A stretch of 64,000 nucleotides of DNA from Physcomitrium patens (Eukaryota > Streptophyta > Bryopsida > Funariales > Funariaceae), in contig NC_037270.1 of the NCBI RefSeq assembly GCF_000002425.4, positions 14,092,307-14,156,306 of the forward strand, in the 5' to 3' direction. Positions 21,641 to 34,800 of the stretch are shown in pieces (the first letter of the stretch is position 1; each line of letters opens with the position of its first letter). The translations under genes and the position numbers were made by a program. The notes beneath the pieces are model-generated. The model saw nothing but the letters and a program-made list of their open reading frames with translations, was not told the origin of the DNA and made no database searches.

Positions 21641-22803
21641 TAATTCTTATCATTTGAGATGAAGTACCAATACAATATTATTTTTTTGCTAAGGTAGTTT
21701 ATAAAATTCTCTAAGACGTAAATGATAATAAAAAATTATCTAGCAAAATTATTATAGTCTTTGGTCGAGATTTTTAGCAACTTCTTCCTATTGTTATTAA
21801 AGGGTCAAGAAAAGAGATTGTTAATTCTTCTTTGCAACAATAAAATATTTGGTATAATATTAAAATATGCAAGTTAATCAAAAAGATGTGTTTAGAAGGT
21901 ATTTCTTATGAAAATCAATTATTTTTTGAAGAACTTTTGAAAGTATGTATTATATGAGATTATTACTTTTGAATCTTTTTCTAATGATATAATATATATT
22001 TTTAATATATCTAATACTATTTTTTATTTATAAATTTGAAATAGATCAATGATTATAGATCTATTGAAAGTATCATGATTTTTTCAAAACATATGAAAAT
22101 ATGTCCAACATCAAATAATTTGATTTAAGTTATTCATTTGAGATTGGATGATAATGGAACACTTGGAGATGATTATTTCACTGAGAAGTCTATTTTACTT
22201 GTTCAAAATTATGATGTTGATGATTTAAACAAGTGTACTATGCAAAGACTTCCTAAAATTTTAAGTATTTATTTAAGCGCAATATTAGAAATTATAGAAG
22301 ATGGTGCCAATAATGATAATTATTATCCAACTAAGTATTGAATAGTCTAAATCCTTTTGGATTACTACCATTTAGCTTAGAACCCAAGATTAGATGTTCT
22401 ATTATGTTGTTACAAAATATTTCTTCACGTCAAGGACTTTGCAATGGATCACAATTGGACATTACACAATTTATTGATCGAGTTATAGAAGTAAGACTTT
22501 TATTTAGAAACTATAAATTAGAATTGACTCGTCCTCTGAGGATAATATTATATCTATCATGTGAAGAGATTCCATTCAAGTTATAACAAAGACAGTTTCT
22601 AATAAAGGTGGGATTTGCAATGACCATTAATAAATCTCAAGGACAATTATTGAAGAACAAAGGAATAGATCTTAGAATCTTGGTATTTGTATATGAACAA
22701 TTATATATTGTCCTATCATAATGCACTTCTTTGAATATGATAAAGATCTTATATCCAAAAAATAATGAAGAGAAAAATACGACCATAAATATAGTTTATT
22801 TGT
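21641..22803 (+). pseudogene. Helitron helicase (RepHel C-terminal part), decayed
   Basis: PIF1-like helicase of a rolling-circle Helitron transposon. In order: a DEAP-type Walker B (DEVPIQ after LILII, about 21645), VFGRDF.QLLPIV (about 21760), SLQQ.NIWYNIK (about 21825), DYFTEKSILLVQNYDVDDLN (22165-22230), a SLNPFGLLPFSLEPKI block (22341-22395), IMLLQNIS and GLCNGSQL (22400-22460), [11 protein letters not shown] (22613-22645), EQLYIVLS (22697-22720). The Rep domain and Walker A are not found. Stops and a frame change between 22337 and 22338 disable it. Helitron terminal hairpins were not found. Confidence 0.82.
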
Positions 22804-23414
22804 AAGTTCTTTTAATTTACTTAATTTAGCTATTATTTATATGAAATATAAAAAATATGTTTATAAATTAAAATGAAGAAACATTAATTTTTCTATTCCT
22901 ATACATATATTTTTTTACAATTGGTCAATTTTTGACTTGTCAACCACAAATTAAGATTTTATAACTTTTTTGTGGCCAATTGCACAAATTTCAATTAATA
23001 AATTTTATCTAATAAATTTCTAATAATTAATAAATTTCTATCATCTATTGTGCTTTTATAGATAGAGATGTGTTTATGAATGAATCACTATAATTTTACA
23101 CGTATGGTTTTTACAAAATTGGATGTTGCACATGAGCTGGTGTTTTCTTGCCATATTCAGAAATTGTTGCTTGAGGCAAATATCTTTATTAAACACATTT
23201 TAGACAATTCATTTGCTTAAAAACATTTCTTTAATCCATAATTCAATAACCCTGGTTTAGTTATGAAAAAGAAAACAAAACAAAAACAAAAAAAAACAAA
23301 ACAAAACAAACAAACAAACAGATAAACCTGATTTTTATATGTATGTGTATATGTAATTAAATTTTCAGTTTGAGGAAATGATGCATAACATATATATATA
23401 TATATATATATATC

Positions 23415-23451
<37 letters not shown>

Positions 23452-23639
23452 ATGTGTACATATAAATTTTTACTAGTACATAGACTAAATATAATGTATG
23501 TATTATGAAAAAGTACATCAATCTATCTTTTTGGTTATTCATTTTAGTTTAGAGCCACTTGTAATCTCCTAATCCACTGTTAGTTTTAATTTTTTATTAA
23601 AATTATGCAATAAAATATCAACTATTGAAACAAAGTGAA
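22804..23639. other. AT-rich spacer with TA/TG microsatellite
   Basis: No gene seen. It contains an A/C run of aacaaa repeats near 23268-23325 and the compound repeat listed next. Confidence 0.7.
23391..23456. repeat. (TA)n(TG)n microsatellite
   Basis: About 40 bases of TA followed by 20 bases of TG. Confidence 0.95.
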
Positions 23640-24715
23640 TGGTAGAAGTTAAGTTCTATCCAATCAGGTATCAATGAACGCAAGCCTAATGAAGCAGACA
23701 CAATAAACAGTAACCGGGCATCGAACTATATGAATGCTGTGTGAATAGATGCCTGGCATTGGCCATATTTGCGGTGTGTGTGCGTGTGTGCGCGTGAGAG
23801 ACTTAATGGAGTGAGAGGAATGCGACAACGGGAGGGTCGAGCTGGGTTGGGAGTGCAAGTTCCATGCCGCACGCTTGCCACACGTAAGGAGGTGCTGACC
23901 TCGGCATTGGATCCAAATTAATGGTGATCCATTAGACGCAACGAACAAGTCGATTCGGCCGACCCAAGTACACTCCCCTTCCTGTTCCACGTCGAATCAC
24001 GCGATACAAAGTCGCTGTGTTCGCCACAATGGTAAAAATCCACGCTGCTGGCCTCGTCGGTGGATTTTGTTGTCCATTCAAACGCTCGCATCTACTCCGG
24101 ATTACTCATTCGACGCCCGTGGAAAGAGAACGTCTGGCGCCAGATCCCTCTTTTGCCCTACCCGCGGCGGTTGGTGCCGCTCATGGTCCATGCGGGCTCA
24201 GGTGTTCGGAAGCATTCTCACCGTCGCATGTCTTATCCGAATAGTCCCGTAATTGTGTACCAGTGGGTGGGATCGGGCTGCAAGCCTCACGCACCATGAG
24301 TCCGGAGTTGACTTCGATTTCCGGCTGCGTCTTGTTGGTTATGCGGCTTTCGCCTTCCAACTAAGAAGGGCTGCGTTGCCGCGGCCTTGTGTCCCTTCGA
24401 GCTAGATGCCAACCCACAAAGCTCCAAGTCCGTCCGAGAAAAGTGACACTCCGGATGCGAGAACGTGTAGTCCCATCTGCCCATGTACCATACGGCGAGG
24501 TGAGGTCCGGGACGTTGTGAGTGTTGCCTGTTGGAGGAACCGATGCGGATGCTGTTGACCCCTAAAATCCGTGACGGGCGATGCCCACCACGAAGTTTGA
24601 TTGCAGCCATGCAGCTGCTTCCGGAAGAGATCAGCGATGGACAGATGGAATGAAACCCTAAAAACCATTTAGGAGGAGGAGGCAGATCTTGCGAGGCAAT
24701 ATACTCTAATAAGAA
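23640..24715. other. GC-rich, CpG-retaining island of unknown nature
   Basis: About 1.07 kb with clearly higher GC and many CpG, including gacgcccg, ccgcggcgg and ctggcgcc, set in DNA that is almost free of CpG. Open frames of 60-108 codons occur on both strands (for example 24287-24610 minus, 24402-24668 minus, 24017-24244 plus). None shows a family motif, and overlapping frames on both strands are expected at this base composition. It could be a captured gene fragment, a relic of a genic or promoter region, or a recent insertion. A (GT)n-like run lies at 23774-23800. Confidence 0.45.
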
Positions 24716-26011
24716 GAAACTCTGAAGTTTGTTATTATCAATATTCCATCTAAATAAAGTACAAACTTACTCTTTGTAGAAGGGTTGATTATATATGTTT
24801 ACACCAATATATGTTTATATATATATATATATAGAATCCTCCATACATTTTCCACACAAATAGAATGATGCTCTATTGTGGTGGAAACTGATAATGGACA
24901 AGCTTCCACCCTAATATGGACTAACTACTAGGTAAATTGAATAATTATTTTTTTATTTATTTCGTATTAAAATATTAAGATTTATTTAAATACCTGTAGA
25001 AATAAAGGCATGAATGAGGTAGATCTTCTATCTATTGTGTAATGCTATTTTTGCACCATTTTTAGAATTTATTAATTAACACCTCAATGTGTATTGTAGC
25101 TTTTGTTTAATGTTGATTTCTTAGAAAAGGCACTCCATGTGCTGCAACCAAATCCAACCATTCTAAGCCAAATTTTGTTTTGTAACATGATTGGAGACTA
25201 TCCTTGTCTTTTGAATATCTTTTTTCTGTATTTAATTTACAAGTTACATATGACCATAATGTAAAAAAGAAGTCATAAGTCATCAATAGAAATAAAATTG
25301 TTTAGTACTTGGTGGCAAAAACAATTATGTTCTTGTGTAAGTTAAAGAAATCTATCTAATATCAACTTATTATAAATAAAATTAATCTATTGAGTAATTT
25401 TGATATACCATGTCTAAGATTATTAAGCACATTTACAATTACAAAATTATTAAATAATTGTTTAAATTTGTTAATTTTACAAATTAGGCACAATAATAAT
25501 TGGAGTTTGTCTAAAAATAAATCATGTATTAACTTATTTTTTCATGTGTTCGCTACTAAATCCTGATGCTAAGTGTGTCAAAAAATATCAACTTCTTTAT
25601 TTATTTATATTTAAATATATACATATAATTTTTTCATTAGATTATTTCACATATTAAATTATTATAATCATTATTATATAAAAAAGACATTGGTCCACTT
25701 TCTTTTTACTAAAAAAACGGTTACATCTCTTTCTTCTTATATATTATGTTAAAATATGTAAGTAAATATTTTCTAAAAAATAATACATTATTAATCCATT
25801 TGAAGTAAATATATTTTTTTATTTTTATTTTTTGAAAAAATATAGTTGATTTGAGCTTCATACTACTTGATTCTAATATATTATATTTTAACTTTTTTTC
25901 CTTGTTAATGAAATTATAATGGTTTAGATTCTAAATTTTAATTATTTTTAAATCTTCAAGAATTTCTATATAGGTAGATAAAATTAGATTAATAATTAAG
26001 CTTTTACATGT

Positions 26012-26053
<42 letters not shown>

Positions 26054-29019
26054 TTTTTTCTTTTTTAAAAGGAAAAAAATGATGGAAATTAGGGGGAAGA
26101 AAACAATAGAGTGAAAATAAGAAAAGAAGAATAACAGTAGACTAGAAGCACAAATCAACTTTAGAAACAAATATTGGTTGAATAGATATTTTTTAATATA
26201 AAATAATAAAATCTATTATCAATTTTAGGTTGTTCAATCTATATTACTAATTAATCAAAGAACTACAACTAAAAATATATTTATGTCAATAATCATGTTT
26301 TATGTGTTATTTGCTAATTGTTAGTAATCAATCTTATTGTTTGTTTCTTTTGTCAAGATAAAAGAGCCAACTTCTATTAATTGCTATAAGTTTATGGATC
26401 AAGATTATAAACTTTGGTGGCTTATTTAAAAATATAGGAATCTATTATAGCCAATCATAAAAAAGTCTAAAACTATTAAATATTTTTTTATACATACAAA
26501 GCATATATATGTTTAAATAACATTAGTATTTATGTGTTCGTAATGTATTCAAAACTAAGACTTTTTTCATATAATATACTATTATTTCTGTAAAAAACTT
26601 GGATTTTTTTTTTTTATTATTTTTATAGATCTTTAAAAATTCAAAAAATATTTTAAAAAAAAATAAAATGTACATTGAATTATTTTGTTAAGAAAACACA
26701 TTATATTATAAACACTAATATTAAGCTATTTAAATTAATAAAGATGATGCTTTTATTAATTAATCATATCTCAAAAGATTGTAGCCATATTTTTTATTTA
26801 TGTAAACATTACATATTAATAAATGCTAAGTAATTATTGTAAATACTTTTAATTGTACTATGTTTTTCTTCCTATTTTTTATACACATTATTGATAAAAA
26901 TATTTTTAACTGTTGTTGGTTGTTAACAAGAGACTAAAAGATATATCTAGAAGTTTATACATATTTTTATTTTATTATGAGTTTATTCCAAAGACCTTTG
27001 TTTATTAAAATTTATTATATTTTGTATTTTGATATGTGTTATAATATGACTAATTAACAACTACATCTAAGACAAAAGTAAGATTATGAAGAACTAAGTG
27101 GTGATATATTTTTAATATTTTTTCATAATAATTTAAGTGATATATATATATATATATAATAAAAAGAAAACATATAATATATTTTTACAATCAAATTTAT
27201 TTATAAATACTATGTTGTAGATGCATAGAATAATTTATATATATATATATATAATAAAATATTATTAAGACTTATTCTTTTATAATATTATAATTTAAAA
27301 TGTTCTAATTAATATTCACATGATGTGCAATATTTTTAAATAATAATAAATCATAAAAATTCTTTAATAAAAATAGTATTGAAGATAAAAACTTAAAGAA
27401 TGTAAATAAATAAGTAGGAATTTTTTCAAAGAAAGATCAGAAAATTCAAAAGAAGTAAATTTGTATATTTAAGAATAAACTAAAATGGCTATTGTTAAAT
27501 ACGAAGAAACTAGAAATTCTTGAAACTAGACTAAAAATAGTAAATAAATTGATAAGAGTGAGGTAGGCCTCACTCTTTCTTCTATATATACTATTCAATT
27601 AAGAATTAGTATGGGTTGTTTTGTAGGACATTTAACACATATCTAACTTGCATGACATGTTATTATATAACATGAATTCTTGCTTGAGAATGCACGAGGT
27701 ACTTGGTTGTAGAAGGTCAATAGAAAATGCAACAACAAAATTCTATTAAGTCTAATAGAATCTAAAATAAATTCTAAATAATTTTTAAAAATCCTAATCA
27801 AATTTTAATCAATTAAAAAAAATTAAAATTACAATAAGAAATTATAATTAATCTAAAAAATAATATTACTAAAATCTTAAAAAAATATAAAAAAATCTTA
27901 AATAAATAATAATAAATTTAAAAGTATTAAGAATTGAAATCATAAATAAATCCTAAATAAATCTTAAATAAATTCTAACTAAATCTTCATATATTCTTAA
28001 TTAAATTCTAAATAAATCTTAAATAAATCTTAATCAATTAATATAGCTATTTTTTAACATCAATAGATTGTAATTGAACTATTGATCTTAACAAAAAAAA
28101 ATTGCTCACATTTCAATCTATAAGTGACTAATAAGCAAACAAATTTTAAGAAAAATCACCATATCAATTTAAAACTCCATTGAGTACATATCTTACTTTG
28201 AAAAGCTCCTAAATTGCTCATATGTTTGTCAACTTCTTTATTCAATCGAAATTTTATTATTCCATTAACAATTTGTTTTTTTTTGAGCCATTAAAATTCT
28301 TCAAAAAGTAGCTGGTGTATAGAATTCAAAGTCCAAATAATTGTCACGAATTTTTGCTTTGATCAAAGTAGTAGATGTTGCAAGATTGCAAAAACCTTTG
28401 TTGATCCTAAATTTTAATTATTCAAGATCATATTGCACTATAACTCTTAAAACATCTAATCTAATCATTTAATTAATATCAAATTTTATAAAAAAAAATA
28501 AAACAAATACAATGGCAGACTGACAAAATTTTACTTATATTTTATTTATATATATGCTAAAAAACTTATAAAATCTTTAAAATTATAAATTTTTTATTTT
28601 TCAAAATTTCAAACCCATTGAATACATATCTTACTTTGAATAGCGTGAAAAACCTAAATGTGCCTTTAAATCACATGAAATCAATTCTTAAAAATATTTT
28701 CACGAATTTGATCCCAAATCCTCTTCTTTATTCAACCAAGGAACCTTGGAATTGCAATAAGTGCATGGTTTTATGCCTTAATATTTGATTTCGACCTTGG
28801 CTTGGAACCGGTCGTCTTTGGAAATTTCAGCAAAAAAATGCAGCATTAGCACTAATTAAATTTTACTACCTTCTTGTCTATTATTTAGATTTCTAAGATA
28901 AATTGTTAAAATAATTTCATTTATGCTCATCTATAATAAAATATTTTCTTTCTCCTTTCACCTAATGATTATGTTATCATATGACAATGTGTCTAATTTA
29001 TTAGACATAATCAATTATT
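24716..29019. other. Long AT-rich intergenic stretch
   Basis: No gene seen. It contains (TA)n at 26016-26050, 27140-27158 and about 27238-27253, an LTR-like repeat at about 27480-27660, and a low-complexity run of aaataaatctt-type units at about 27760-28040. A ~30-bp direct repeat (ttga(g/a)tacatatcttactttgaa) at about 28178 and 28614 may be a relic of an older repeat. Confidence 0.65.
27480..27660. repeat. LTR-like fragment related to CHR3 LTR
   Basis: Shares aatggctattg, then gaaactagaaattcttgaaacta-like and gcctcactctttcttctatatatact blocks with 17145-17290. No coding sequence is attached, so it is either a solo LTR or a fragment; ends not resolved. Confidence 0.55.
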
Positions 29020-29476
29020 TGTTGAGAGCTTTGTCAAAGTTTTTTTTAATATTTTGTTTGGAGATTTATAAGAATATTTCTTCTCTTTCTTAGATTTTTT
29101 AAAATCTCTCACTTGTTCTAAGAAGAATTAGTATGAAGATGGAATGAGCTTTTGAATAAAGAAAAGTCAATTTTCTTATATTAATATGATTAGTGACTTT
29201 ATTTATTTATAAAATATATTATAAAAAAATTTAAGAAGTAAAGTTTGATATGTATATGTATGGACTGAATAACTCTTCAAAGAATCATTATATACTCAAA
29301 TCTAATGAAGTATGGAGCTATGGAGTCTAATTGAGTAAAGAAGGGATGACAACTCCTATATATTTATCAAAAGTCTGAAGTAGTGGAGTTCATTTGAATG
29401 AAAGGTATTATTTGACCATATCTAATTGTAGCCATAAATCCTATGTTTTTCTAAAACAAACACTCTTATCTTAATA
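29020..29476 (+). repeat. A' left LTR (approximate)
   Basis: Aligns with 56940-57368 over gaagtatggagctatgg, tgaaaggtattatttgacc and tagccataaatc blocks. The borders are estimates. Confidence 0.65.
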
Positions 29477-29529
29477 TTTGGTGCTTCTATTGAGAGCATC
29501 TTTAAGGCTACTAGATTTGTCAAGGCAAG

Positions 29530-29799
29530 ATATGGAATACAAAGCAAGAAACTTAAATAGAAGAGGTGATTAGAACCTTATAGAGGAATTTTTAAGGACT
29601 ATGCAAATGATCATGGATCAACAAGTTGTCAATTCAAATGGGCAAATGGCCACCAAAGCATTGAAAGATGTTAATGATAAAGTAAAAATATTTGATAGAA
29701 AGAATATTATTAGATTTTTGAAGGTTTATACTTGTGAAAAAGAAATATAGTAAGTTTTGTAATATAATATAATTAAAATCTTTGATCTAGCTTTTGTTT

Positions 29800-29834
<35 letters not shown>

Positions 29835-30843
29835 AAACAACTATATTAGAGCATCTAAGTGAATTTATATGCTAGATTTGAAGAAAGATTAAAAGATATA
29901 TACTTTGACATGGATACTAAAAGAATGTTCAATAAAAGAGTTTTTGATTGAATAAAACAACAGCCAAGTAAATATATGGGACCAAACAAACTACTAAAGA
30001 AATTTGAAAAGAAATTTAGACAACTTTCATTATCTAAAAAGTGCCTTTTAGAAGTAAAGAAGTCAAAGTTATTTTTACAAGGTGTAGATGAGGCACTAGA
30101 AGATATATTATTTTTTTTGCTTTAAGATAGAATGACAGAAGGTGGTTTTATTATCAATTCAAAAATTTTGGAAGAAGCAATGAATTTTATTACCAAGCAA
30201 CAATATATGAAGGCTAAAAGATTAGAGGCAAGAAGAGAAACAACATCAATGATAGTTGTGAAGGCTCTTGCAACAACTTTATTTGCTTCTATTTTATTAA
30301 GCTCTTCAAAAGATAAGACTATTGATAAAGATATCTTTAAAGAATTGATAAGACGTATGAAAGAATTGAAGTTAGAAATAAATGTTTTAAAGAAATATAC
30401 AAGGTCAGGCACTTAACAACCAACTAAAGGATCTAAGGGATTTGTGCTGAGATATATTTGATATGATGATCCAAATTACAAATTCACAAGTTATCAAAAG
30501 ACTCATTATATAGAATAATCTAATTGACACAACTTCCATCAAAGCTTATTTGATAAGTGAGTATACTAAATAAGAATTCTATGACTATCAGTGGATGTCA
30601 ACAAGGGCAAAAGTGCTAAAAAGGAAGATATAGAAGAGTCAATTAACAAAAAAGAGGCCTCAAGTGATAGAAAGGTTGTTCCAAAAAATAGACCAATAAG
30701 TAATACAAAGCAAAAAATATTGTATTTTGTTTTGCATCCAAAAATTAGTATTCTACTTCAAAAAAAATGAAAGGAGAGGATAAGCAATATTAAGGTCAAG
30801 AAAAAGAAGACAATATCAAGAGAAAGAATTAAGTACCAACCTA
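29530..30843 (+). pseudogene. gag: A' gag, first part
   Basis: Recognisable by ATKALKDVNDKVKIFDRKNI (about 29640-29700, compare ATKALQAVVNKIDQFDGRNI in A2), GPNKLLKKFEKKFRQLSL (about 29970-30030) and SKLFLQGVDEALEDIL (about 30065-30115). A 94-codon open piece lies at 30132-30416 (ILEEAMNFITKQQ). Many stops and frame changes are present, with a 32-base poly(A) at 29801-29832. It is cut at 30843 by the CHR2 target duplication and resumes at 55260. Confidence 0.72.
29801..29832 (+). repeat. A32 homopolymer inside A' gag
   Basis: Thirty-two A between gtttc and tgaaac. It replaces coding sequence between two alignable gag blocks. Confidence 0.95.
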
Positions 30844-30848
30844 TAAAC
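30844..30848 (+). repeat. CHR2 target-site duplication, left (taaac)
   Basis: taaac directly before tgtcacaaat. The partner is at 55255-55259. Confidence 0.85.
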
Positions 30849-31237
30849 TGTCACAAATTTAGAATACTGACTGAAAATCTAAACAAGAAGTTCAAGAAGA
30901 ATCGGCAAGAACTAAATTAATTAGATGAGTATAAGAATAATACAAGAGAGGTGAACTAGAACTCCAAGAAGTGTGTTGTTGAGACTGAGGATCCCCTCAG
31001 TCTCGATTCTTATACATACTATAAGCTAGCAAGCTTCTCAAGTAGCTTCCACAAACTAGGAAGCTTCTTAAGTAGCTTCTATGAATTAAGAAGCTTCTCA
31101 AGCAACTTCCACAAGCTAGGAAGCTTCTCAAATAGCTCCTACGAGCTTGAAAACTTTTCAAGTAGCTTCTACAAACTACAAAGCTTCTCTAGAACCTTCT
31201 AAAATCTTGTACAACTTCCTAGTGTATGTCCTTGACA
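30849..31237 (-). repeat. CHR2 3' LTR (389 bp)
   Basis: TG..CA ends (tgtcacaaat / gtccttgaca). It contains about five ~30-bp units with gcttccacaaactagg and aagcttctcaag, i.e. isolated GAA-gc-TTC pairs rather than the long heat-shock arrays of CHR1 and the solo LTR. Confidence 0.88.
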
Positions 31238-31254
31238 TCACCCCCCCCTTTAGC
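31238..31254 (-). other. CHR2 polypurine tract
   Basis: Minus strand aagctaaaggggggggtga abuts the 3' LTR. Compare gttagaagaggaggtga in CHR1. Confidence 0.8.
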
Positions 31255-31287
31255 TTCAAGGTCTCTGAGAAGCATTCATATTATAAG

Positions 31288-31677
31288 TCAGTACCAATGT
31301 AAGAAGTTGAAAATTTATCGCATAGTGTCTGTAATATATTCCAATTGTTGTTTGCATGGCAAGTAGTTCATTGGTCTTTGTAACCAACGATAGTGTCATA
31401 TTCCTTCAATTTCTGACTAGGCATGAACTTTCATGTCTTTATTGAGAAAATGTCCTACAAACACTCCTTTGGGAAGATCACCATAGACAGGTTCTACCTC
31501 AAACACAATCACTAGAGACCGATTACTAGGTATCCAACATCATCTCCGTGGTATACATGGTTTTTTATCTCGGGGTCATCTTCGTGGTACACGTGGTTCT
31601 TTATCTCGGGGTCATCTTCGTAAGATACTTAATTAAGAGGACATGACTGATACGGTATCTATGTCTTGGTTATCCAT
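31288..31677 (-). pseudogene. CHR2 ORF3, broken copy of the accessory ORF
   Basis: Starts ATG (MDNQDID) at 31677 and ends in a stop at 31288-31290. Its C-terminal part aligns along its length with CHR1 ORF3: VIVFEVEPVYG, VHA, HYRWLQRPMNYL, QQLEYITD, then FNFLHWY. Stops interrupt it at several codons, including one at the Trp of VHAW. A 36-bp tandem duplication (ccgagataaagaacca-type unit, about 31545-31625) lengthens the N-terminal region. Many differences from CHR1 are at third codon positions, which suggests past selection on the protein. Confidence 0.68.
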
Positions 31678-31832
31678 ATCACACCAAAAAAACAAGCACT
31701 AAACATGGAAGAATGGACTCAGGTTACAGATTTATAGTCTCTAACTATGTCTTTTAGAGGTTCCTTCTCCCCTTTCTTTGTAAGGCCGAGGATTAAGAGG
31801 CTTCAAGGAGAAGGGACTTCACTAAAAAACTT

Positions 31833-34800
31833 TCATCGAAAGGGCTTAGGAATGTGAGGATAGCATCGATGAAATTCCTTTACCTTTTGTGATGCATTAA
31901 TAAGATTTTTTCCTGATTTTCATGTGCGCTCATTAATATCATAGCCACTCCAATGCACTAGATACTCCAATTTTTTACACTTATGCCATAAATCTAGTAT
32001 CTTTTCTACCTCGTATTCCTCATGGTTCTTAATTTCAATACTAGGTAGTAGACATTGCACTCTTCCATGAAAAAACGACTCTTGATAAGGCTCCAACAAA
32101 GAAACATGAAAGATTGGGTGTACCTTCATAGCAACCGGTAACCCTAGGCGGTACGCCACTAGATTGATTTGCTTTTGGATGATGAATGGTTCCAATTTCT
32201 GGTAGTCCAACTTATCACATGGCCACTTGGTTTTGATATTCTATCAAAGCAACCAAACTTTATCTCCAATTTTGAAAGTCGGTACCTGATTCTGAAATTT
32301 ATTTGGGGACGCCTTGTAAGCTTCTTGGGCAGTTTGCAATTAAAGCTTGAATGAAGTTTGAAGCTTCGATAGTTGTTTTACAAATCTTTCAGCTGTCGGG
32401 TTCTTATTGGTTGACAGACTCAATAAATGAAGTTTTGGATGGTATCCATAGTTGGAAAAGAATAGTGTTTGTTGAATAGATGTATGAAGGGTGTTGTTAT
32501 ATACAAACTTGACTAACGATAAATATGCAGTCAAAACATCTTACTGATAGTTGATATTGCATCATAAATACTGCTCCAAAGTTTGATTCACCTGTTCCGT
32601 TTGGCCATCAGTTTGAGGATAGAAAGCCGAAGAAAGTTTGTTATCCACCTTCAGTATCTCAAAGAGAGATCTCCAGAACTTTGATACGAATTGGGTTCCT
32701 TGATCCGACACGATATCATTTGGTAAATCAAGATAACAATACACACTATCAAGGAAGAGCCTTGTTGTGTCTTTGCTTGATGATGTTTTCTTGCAAAAGA
32801 CAAAGTGTGCTAGCTTTGTAAGTCGATCTACCACAATAAAGATGCTATCAAATGAATTCGATGGAGGCAGGTCTATAATGAAGTCCATGGAAAGTGAAGA
32901 TCATAGCCGACGTGGAATAGACAATGGCTGAAGAAGACCATAGGTATGATGCCAAGGATTCTTGAATCTTGAACAAATGTCACACAAGAGGACAAAATCT
33001 TTGACATCCTAACACATTTGGAGCCACCAAAAATCTCCAAAAATAAGTTTCAAGGTCTTATTGAATCCAAAATGTCTCATAGCTAGAAGGTCGTGTCGAG
33101 ATTTGAAAACTTGGAGTCGTGCTGGTTCCTTTGGAATATAAAATCACTCCTCAAAGTATAAAAGATCTCCTTCCACCTTGAACTTGTCATTATTGATACG
33201 TTGCCTGATATTGAGGACTACAGAATCTCCAATAGTCATAGTACATACTTGGTTGAGAAAGTCAGCATCAATTGACACTATAATAGAGCAAAGCTTAAAT
33301 TGCTCTGACTTCAACAATGCTGTACACTATTCATCAAACTCTGCTTTTCTAACCTTTGGCACTAGATACAATCTTCTTGATAATGCATCGGATAGTCATT
33401 GTTGCTTCTCAGGCCGATAAGTAATAAAAAAATTAAACCTGGATAACAACATATTCTATCAAGCCTGACGACAATTCAGAACATGAATCGATATGAAGTA
33501 CTCTAAATTCTTGTGATCCATGTATACGGTCACCAGATGCGCAGCTCTTTTGAGAAAGTGACACTACTCTTGGAAAGAATCCACTATTGCAAGAAGTTCT
33601 TTATCATGGATTTCATAGTTGATCTCGGTAATAGAAAACTTCTGAGAGTAGAATGCAATCGGATGAAGCTTCTCGTTTGTGCCTATCTGGAAAAGTACAG
33701 CTCCCATAGCAAAATCTATAGCATCAGTCTCCAAATAAAAGGCCTTTGCAAAGTCCGGATGTACCAAGATTGGAGCCATATTAAATGCCGTCTTAAGATC
33801 TTTAAATGCTTTTTCCGCTAGACGTCACCATTTGAGTTAGTTTTTACATGTCAACCGAGTGAACAGAGCAACAACTTAAGAATAATTCTTGATGAAGATT
33901 TGATAGAAGTTAACAAAGCCAAGAAAGCATTGTACATCTCTAATCGTCTTTGAAGCTTTCCATGATACGATTGCTTCCACCTTCTTAAGGTCCATCTTCA
34001 AGCCTTCCATAGTTGCAATGAATCCCAAAAATTCTATCTTAGTTTGGTTAAACAAGCACTTCTCCAACTTGGCTTAAAGTCCTTGCTCGTGAAGTTTTTG
34101 AAGGACCAGACGAACTTATTTTTCATACTCTTCTACGTTCTTGAAAAATATCAAAATATCATCTAGATAGATGATAACAAAATTGTCAAGGTCCTTTCTA
34201 AAGATGTCATTCATCATATATTAAAAGATCATCGGAGTATTGGTAAGATTGAAAGGCATGACATTATATTCAAAATGGCCATACCTTGTATGGAAAGTTA
34301 TCTTCCATTTGTCTTTTTCCTTGATTTACACAAGGTTGTAAGCTCCGCTTAGATCAATCATCGTAAAGATCTTTACATGCCCAAGTTACTCTAGAAGACC
34401 TGATTTTAAGGGTAATGGATAACAATTCTTCTTTGTCACCTTATTGAGATCTCGATAATCCACCCACATCCGTAGCAAGCCATCTTTTTTCTTCACAAAT
34501 AAGATTGGTGTCCTAGCGGGCGACTTCGAATGAAGAATGAAGTTCTTGGTTAGATTCTCGTTAATGTACTTCCACAACTCCACTAACTTTATTTGTGACA
34601 AATTGTAGATTGGGCCAAAAGATGGTTATGCTCCTTCCTGCAAGTCTATGGCACAATCGTATAGTCGATGCTTCGGTAGCATGTCAGCATTCTTTTTTTG
34701 AAATACGTCTTCAAAATCTTTATATCACTTTAGTATATTTGCTGTCAAAATCTCATCTCTGCTAGGTGGACTCACATAAATGACAAACGGTGTACCTTCC

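Noticed and set aside
24287..24668. Overlapping open frames of about 90-108 codons on the minus strand of the GC-rich island
   Set aside because: No domain, signal or codon pattern was recognised, and frames are open on both strands at once, as expected when stops are rare at high GC.
25931..26170. 79-codon minus-strand frame with an IYIYIY run
   Set aside because: Produced by the (TA)n microsatellite.
28335..28360. ttgtcacgaattt at 28340, like the CHR2 LTR start
   Set aside because: Only about 14 bases match and nothing further aligns; probably chance.
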